A stretch of DNA of 5,449 nucleotides from Paracoccaceae bacterium (GTDB lineage: Bacteria; Pseudomonadota; Alphaproteobacteria; Rhodobacterales; Rhodobacteraceae): NCBI GenBank assembly GCA_027080755.1, contig JALWQC010000269.1, positions 1 through 5,449 on the forward strand, given 5' to 3'. A program made the position numbers and the translations under genes. The notes under the pieces were generated by a model that had not been told where the DNA came from, made no database searches, and worked only from the letters and a program-made list of their open reading frames with translations. The first letter of the stretch is position 1; the number at the start of each line of letters is the position of its first letter. Shown piece by piece: positions 1-5,449 of the stretch.

Positions 1-516
1 GTTCTGGCCCGTCTGCAGGCGGCACAGCAGGGGGCGGCGACGGCCTTTCCGGCCGCGGATCTGGCGCTGGTCTCGGGCGATGAGCTGCCGGTGGAACACA
101 GCGCGGAAACGCTGGCGGCGGCGCTGGCGGCGGGGCGGTCGCGCGATATGGCGGCGGGGCGCACGCTGGTCGGCCCGCACCGCGCCGATCTGCACGCGAC
201 CTATGCGGCCAAGGGAATTGCGGCGAAAAACTGCTCTACCGGGGAACAAAAGGCGCTGCTGGTGTCGTTGATCCTTGCATCGGCGCGGGCCTTGCGGGAT
301 GATTTCGGCGCGCCGCCGATTTTGCTGCTGGACGAGGTGGCCGCGCATCTGGATGCGGATCGCCGCGCGGCCCTGTTCGATGAAATCTGCGCGTTGGGGG
401 CGCAGGCCTGGATGACCGGCACGGGGCCGGAGCTGTTTGAATCGCTGGGCGGGCGGGCGATGAATGTAGAGGTCTCGGAATCCGGCGGCCTGTCGAAACT
501 GGAGGTGCGCGAATGA
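1..516 (+). CDS. recF: DNA replication/repair protein RecF, C-terminal part (5' end outside window)
   Basis: RecF is an SMC-like ABC ATPase that binds DNA at single-strand gaps and, with RecO and RecR, helps load RecA at stalled or damaged forks in the cytoplasm. The reading frame is open from base 1, so about 171 residues of a protein usually near 360 are present and the N-terminal Walker A half is missing. Visible family marks are GPHRADL (about residues 58-64), the ABC-signature-like STGEQKALL (about 78-86) and a Walker B stretch ILLLDEVAAHLD (about 106-117) with catalytic Asp-Glu. After it comes MTGTGPELF, where many RecF proteins have TGTD; the Gly is a minor oddity. The stop at 514-516 overlaps the ATG of the next gene (ATGA), which suggests translational coupling. 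An internal GTG at 91 is not the start, because conserved RecF-like sequence continues upstream of it. Identification is firm from the motifs and from gyrB lying downstream. Confidence 0.95.
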   Translation, partial: VLARLQAAQQGAATAFPAADLALVSGDELPVEHSAETLAAALAAGRSRDMAAGRTLVGPHRADLHATYAAKGIAAKNCSTGEQKALLVSLILASARALRDDFGAPPILLLDEVAAHLDADRRAALFDEICALGAQAWMTGTGPELFESLGGRAMNVEVSESGGLSKLEVRE

Positions 517-944
517 CACCGCAACGCATAACGCTGATAACCCTGGGGGTTGCGGATCTGGCCGCGGCGCGGGAATTCTATGCCGCGCTGGGCTGGCAGG
601 AACGTCAGCCGGCGGGGGACGGGATTGCCTTTTTCCAGTTGCACGGGCAGGCGCTGGGCCTGTTTCCGCTGGATGCGCTGGCCAGGGATCAGGGGCGGCC
701 GGATGCGGCCCTTGGCACCGGTGCGATGACGCTGGCGCAGAACTTTGCCGACGAGGCCGGGGTGGATGCCGCCTATGCCGCAGCGCTGGAATGCGGGGCG
801 ACGGGGCTGAAGGCGCCGGAAAAGGTGTTCTGGGGCGGCTACTCGGGCTATTACAGCGATCCCGACGGCCATGTCTGGGAGGTGGCCCATAACCCCTTCT
901 GGCCATTGCAGGAGGACGGGACACTGGTCCTGCCGGAAGCGTGA
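513..944 (+). CDS. VOC superfamily (glyoxalase/bleomycin-resistance-like) protein
   Basis: A complete 143-residue cytoplasmic protein, the normal size for a single-chain protein with two paired VOC beta-alpha-beta-beta-beta modules. Module one opens with ITLGVADLAAAREFYAALGW (residues 9-28), the classic strand-helix entry of the fold. The second half ends in the block at residues 106-132, with GYSGYYSDPDGHVWEVAHNP (109-128), which I recognise as typical of a common bacterial VOC subfamily of unknown substrate. At the first-strand position where metal-dependent members usually carry His, this protein has Leu8 by my alignment. Glu123 in the last strand matches the usual final metal ligand. It may therefore be a binding protein or use a different ligand set; glyoxalase I activity should not be assumed. 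The start ATG overlaps the recF stop and has GGAGG at 501-505, 7 nt upstream. Fold assignment is confident; function is unknown. Confidence 0.88.
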   Translation: MTPQRITLITLGVADLAAAREFYAALGWQERQPAGDGIAFFQLHGQALGLFPLDALARDQGRPDAALGTGAMTLAQNFADEAGVDAAYAAALECGATGLKAPEKVFWGGYSGYYSDPDGHVWEVAHNPFWPLQEDGTLVLPEA

Positions 945-947
945 TAT

Positions 948-951
948 GGAG
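948..951 (+). promoter_or_regulatory. Shine-Dalgarno deciding the start of the secreted-protein gene
   Basis: GGAG lies 6 nt before the ATG at 958. An in-frame ATG at 946 overlaps this site and so cannot use it. Starting at 958 also places the protein's N-terminus directly at a signal peptide. Confidence 0.6.
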
Positions 952-957
952 AAATTT

Positions 958-1446
958 ATGAAAACCCTCTGGATATTGTTAACCCTTCTGGCCACCCCGC
1001 TCTGGGCCGGCGAAGCCTTTTCCACGCGCTTTCCCGGGGTCTGGCACGGGATCGGCATACAGATCGACGCGCAGGAATGGCCGATGGAATTGCGCCTGTC
1101 CCCCGGCGCGGCCGAGGTGGACTATCCCAGTCTGCAGTGCGGCGGCAACTGGCGGTTTCTGAAGGAAACGCCCGACCAGATCGTCGCGGTGGAAAAGGTG
1201 ACCTACGGGCTGGACGAATGCCTGGACGGCGGGCTGGTCCGGCTGGAATCCTATCAGGATTCGCTGCTGGTCTATCGCTGGTATGACAACGCCGGAAAGG
1301 CCGTCGCCGGGGCCGTCCTGATAGAGGGGCCGATGCGCCCGGGCACCGAAAAAGCCTTGCTGCGCCTGACGATAGAGGCGCTGGGCAAGGGCTTCGTCAA
1401 GGGCGAGGACACCACAGACGTAGACATCGGGGACATCCGGATATGA
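958..1446 (+). CDS. Secreted protein of unknown function with paired-cysteine YPSLxCGG / CxDGG signature
   Basis: A 162-residue protein I cannot name. Residues 1-17 form a Sec-type signal peptide: Lys2, a hydrophobic core from Leu4 to Leu11, and likely cleavage after LWA (17-18). The mature part of about 145 residues is probably periplasmic or envelope-located and shows no further membrane segment. It starts with GVWHGIGIQIDAQEWPMELRL (27-47), then YPSLQCGGNW (56-65) and VTYGLDECLDGGLVRLE (81-97), and looks rich in beta strands. The only two cysteines, Cys61 and Cys88, sit in these two conserved-looking blocks and could form a disulfide. I recall similar YPSLxC...CxDGG patterns in extracellular regions of other bacterial proteins, with no assigned function; this is memory, not a search. 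The start was chosen by the GGAG at 948-951. It follows the VOC gene by 13 nt, and its stop overlaps the next start (ATGA), so co-expression is likely. Confidence 0.82.
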   Translation: MKTLWILLTLLATPLWAGEAFSTRFPGVWHGIGIQIDAQEWPMELRLSPGAAEVDYPSLQCGGNWRFLKETPDQIVAVEKVTYGLDECLDGGLVRLESYQDSLLVYRWYDNAGKAVAGAVLIEGPMRPGTEKALLRLTIEALGKGFVKGEDTTDVDIGDIRI

Positions 1447-1961
1447 AGGTTTTCATCGCCCAGAGCATCGACGGCTATATCGCCGGGCCGGACGGAACCC
1501 TGGAGCATATGGAGGGGTTTACCGACAGCGATTTCGGCTATGACGCCTTTATCGCCGGTGTGGACGGGATCGTGATGGGGCGCACGACCTTTGATGCCTT
1601 TTACGAGGCACACGGCTGGCCCTATCCGCCGGAATTGCCGGCAATGATCATCACCCACCGCCCCCTGCCGCGCGGGGTTCCGGCGGGGATGCGGGCCTCG
1701 GAGGATCTGGCAGCGGTGCAGGCGGAATTCCCGAATGCCTATGTCGATGGCGGCCATGTCATTAACCAGTTTCTGGCGCGGGGGGCGATTGACGAGGTGC
1801 ATCTCTTTACCCTGCCGATCCTTCTGGGGGGCGGAATCCGGCTGTTTCCCGAGGGGGCCTCGGGGGTGGAACACTGGCGTTTGCTCGGTTCGCGCGCCTA
1901 TCCCTGCGGGACGGTGGAAAACCACTTTGCCATAGGGCCGGATGCGAAAAAAAGCGTGTAA
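1443..1961 (+). CDS. RibD C-terminal / dihydrofolate reductase-like family protein
   Basis: A complete 172-residue cytoplasmic protein with the DHFR-like fold of the RibD C-terminal reductase family (PF01872-type), which binds NAD(P)H. Visible marks are SIDGYIAGPDG (8-18) after the first strand, GIVMGRTTFDAF (42-53), the glycine-rich nucleotide-loop-like YVDGGHVINQFL (100-111) and IDEVHLFTLPILLGGGIRLF (116-135). The length matches stand-alone family members annotated simply as 'dihydrofolate reductase family protein'; there is no deaminase domain, so this is not full RibD. Whether it reduces folate, a pyrimidine intermediate of riboflavin synthesis or something else cannot be told from sequence. 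The start overlaps the previous stop by ATGA, and GGGGA at 1429-1433 lies 9 nt upstream. It ends 51 nt before gyrB with no visible terminator, so read-through into gyrB is possible. Family is confident; substrate is unknown. Confidence 0.88.
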   Translation: MKVFIAQSIDGYIAGPDGTLEHMEGFTDSDFGYDAFIAGVDGIVMGRTTFDAFYEAHGWPYPPELPAMIITHRPLPRGVPAGMRASEDLAAVQAEFPNAYVDGGHVINQFLARGAIDEVHLFTLPILLGGGIRLFPEGASGVEHWRLLGSRAYPCGTVENHFAIGPDAKKSV

Positions 1962-4425
<2,464 letters not shown>

Positions 4426-4427
<2 letters not shown>

Positions 4428-4458
4428 GGGGGTATAGGTCTACGTCCTAAACCCCCTT
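4426..4458. terminator. Hairpin between convergent gyrB and thioredoxin genes (possible bidirectional terminator)
   Basis: An inverted repeat with arms at 4426-4438 (AGGGGGGTATAGG) and 4446-4458 (CCTAAACCCCCTT) and a 7-nt loop. I count 13 pairs with one A-A mismatch and one G-U pair. The arms include the last bases of the gyrB stop codon on one side, and the stop and last codons of the thioredoxin gene on the other. No clear U-tract follows in either direction, so it is not a textbook intrinsic terminator; it could terminate weakly or protect the 3' ends of both messages. Confidence 0.5.
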
Positions 4459-4854
4459 GTCCATCAGCGCCTGAATGTCGGCGCGCGAGGTTCCGGCGAC
4501 GATCCGGCCCAGTTCCTGATCGCCTTTCAGCACCAGCAGGGTCGAGCGGCGGGGGATTTTGCGGCTGGTGGTGACTTTGGCGCGGCCGTATTCGTCCCAG
4601 TCCACGCGCACGAAAACCATGCTTTCGTATTTGTCGGTTTCGGCGCGGATTTCGGTGATGACCCGTTCCTGTGCCTTGCAGGTGGAACACCAACTGGCGG
4701 AATAATCGACGAAGACGGTTTTGCCCTCGCCCAGAAGTTTTTCGATCAGGCCGGGTTCATAGTCCAGCCAGCCCTCGGGGGCCATCTGGGCGAAAGAGGC
4801 GGCGGGCAGGGCCGCAAGCGCGGCGGAGGTTATCAGAAAGTGACGTCGGTTCAT
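4447..4854 (-). CDS. Tat-type exported thioredoxin-fold protein (CcdA partner)
   Basis: A 135-residue thioredoxin-fold protein predicted to work in the periplasm. The N-terminus NRRHFLI (2-8) followed by an Ala-rich hydrophobic stretch and likely cleavage after SFA (22-23) fits a twin-arginine signal peptide. The mature domain has the first strand TVFVDYSASW (46-55) and the redox motif CSTC (Cys56, Cys59) followed by Lys, as in DsbD C-terminal-domain-like reductases. VRVDWDEY (82-89) is the next strand. At the loop where thioredoxins carry cis-Pro before Thr, this protein reads RRSTLLVLKG, with Ser104-Thr105; the nearest proline is Pro101. It lies 10 nt downstream of the ccdA-like gene, with its ribosome site touching that gene's stop, so the two are probably one operon. 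The likely role is accepting electrons from the membrane CcdA to reduce periplasmic disulfides, for example in cytochrome c maturation; the substrate is inferred. A SoxW-like role is an alternative. Confidence 0.88.
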   Translation of the reverse strand: MNRRHFLITSAALAALPAASFAQMAPEGWLDYEPGLIEKLLGEGKTVFVDYSASWCSTCKAQERVITEIRAETDKYESMVFVRVDWDEYGRAKVTTSRKIPRRSTLLVLKGDQELGRIVAGTSRADIQALMDKGV

Positions 4855-4861
4855 GGGGTGG

Positions 4862-4866
4862 CTCCT
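4862..4866 (-). promoter_or_regulatory. Shine-Dalgarno of the thioredoxin gene, overlapping the ccdA stop codon
   Basis: On the minus strand AGGAG lies 7 nt before the ATG (4854-4852) and shares bases with the TAG stop of the upstream gene (4867-4865). A ribosome finishing ccdA sits directly on this site, so coupled translation is likely. Confidence 0.6.
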
Positions 4867-5449
4867 ATATTGAAACGGTGAAATCCTGTAGCCAGGCGGG
4901 CATATGGTCCAGCATCCAGCCCTCTATGCGGTTGGTGGTATGGGTCAGGATCAGAACGGCCACGAGGATAAAAACACCCCCCATGACCGGTTTGGATTTA
5001 TCCGCGATTTTGCGCATCAGGTCGCGGCGTTTGCGGATGGCGTTGCCGGCGCCATAGCCCAGCAACAGGATGATGGTGGAAATGCCGAGGGCAAAGGCGG
5101 CCATGATCCCCGTGGCCCGCAGCAGGTTTTCCCCCTGATAGGCCAGCGCGATGGCGCCGCCGAGGGTGGGGCCTACGCAGGGGCTCCAGACGACACCCAG
5201 AAGCGCGCCGCCGATGAACTGTCCGCGCAGGCGCGACTGGTCCAGCGTGCCGACTCTGGCGTCGGCGCTGGCGGACATGCCGGCGGTGGCGGTGGAAAAC
5301 CCGGCGTTCAGCCGTGGCACCAGCAGGATCAGGCCGAAAACCAGCATCGCCCAGGCCCCGATGGTTGCCACCCGATCCGCATCCAGCCCGACCGAGGCCC
5401 CCAGCGTGGCGACCCCGACCCCGAGGGCAACAAACGTCAGCGACATCCC
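4865..5449 (-). CDS. ccdA: Cytochrome c biogenesis protein CcdA-like membrane thiol transporter (5' end outside window)
   Basis: CcdA/DsbD-beta-type inner-membrane protein that carries reducing equivalents from cytoplasmic thioredoxin to periplasmic thiol proteins. The visible part is 194 residues and runs off the right edge. The ATG at 5446-5444 is preceded by an in-frame Gly codon and falls inside what looks like a membrane helix, so it is probably internal. About 45-50 residues, including the helix with the first redox Cys (PCVLP-type), would lie beyond the window. Counting from that Met, hydrophobic segments fall at about 2-21, 27-45, 76-103, 107-133 and 154-171. The third carries WSPCVGPTLGG (87-97) with the second conserved Cys90, the hallmark of the family. 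The polar loop 46-75 and the basic RKRRDLMRK (138-146) are likely cytoplasmic. The gene sits just upstream of the thioredoxin gene, matching a donor-acceptor pair. A SoxV-type assignment cannot be excluded. Confidence 0.88.
   Translation of the reverse strand, partial: GMSLTFVALGVGVATLGASVGLDADRVATIGAWAMLVFGLILLVPRLNAGFSTATAGMSASADARVGTLDQSRLRGQFIGGALLGVVWSPCVGPTLGGAIALAYQGENLLRATGIMAAFALGISTIILLLGYGAGNAIRKRRDLMRKIADKSKPVMGGVFILVAVLILTHTTNRIEGWMLDHMPAWLQDFTVSI

Noticed and set aside
871..957. Earlier in-frame starts for the secreted protein (871 and 946)
   Set aside because: 871 lies inside the VOC gene and would put a non-signal Arg/His-rich stretch before the signal peptide; 946 overlaps the Shine-Dalgarno.
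201..1058. Minus-strand open frame of 285 codons across recF, the VOC gene and the start of the secreted-protein gene
   Set aside because: It crosses three well-supported plus-strand genes and has no protein-family features; it is a GC-driven shadow.
5444..5446. ATG as the start of the CcdA-like protein
   Set aside because: The frame stays open to the window edge, and this Met falls in a membrane helix with the first redox-Cys helix still missing, so the true start is probably outside.

Overview
The window looks like chromosomal DNA of an alphaproteobacterium, most probably of the Rhodobacteraceae/Roseobacter group. This rests on high GC, strong use of GCC/GGC/CTG-type codons, a recF-to-gyrB arrangement typical of the replication-origin-proximal dnaA-dnaN-recF-gyrB cluster, and a CcdA/thioredoxin pair whose sequence I associate with that group. 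The taxonomic call is inference from sequence style, not from a search.

Layout, plus strand: the 3' part of recF (1-516) is followed by three small genes: a VOC/glyoxalase-fold protein (513-944), a secreted protein of unknown function (958-1446) and a RibD-C/DHFR-like protein (1443-1961). Then comes a complete gyrB (2013-4427). recF/VOC and secreted/DHFR-like overlap by ATGA, and the VOC-to-secreted gap is 13 nt, so the first four genes look like one translationally coupled unit. A 51-nt gap before gyrB holds a good Shine-Dalgarno and a weak promoter candidate.

Layout, minus strand: a ccdA-type membrane reductant transporter (enters from the right edge, 5449-4865) is followed 10 nt later by a Tat-type exported thioredoxin-fold protein (4854-4447). 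This pair converges on gyrB, and an imperfect hairpin spans both stop codons.

Functionally, recF and gyrB belong to DNA repair/replication and supercoiling. The three genes between them have no obvious link to DNA metabolism and look like small accessory enzymes or a secreted protein lodged in the conserved cluster. CcdA plus the thioredoxin most likely form a thiol-reducing relay from the cytoplasm to the periplasm (cytochrome c maturation or a similar reductive job). Coding density is very high and no gap exceeds about 51 nt. I see no RNA gene, mobile element, CRISPR array or repeat family. I found no convincing new multi-gene system. The most interesting items are the secreted protein with a paired-cysteine signature and the thioredoxin with serine where the cis-proline normally sits.
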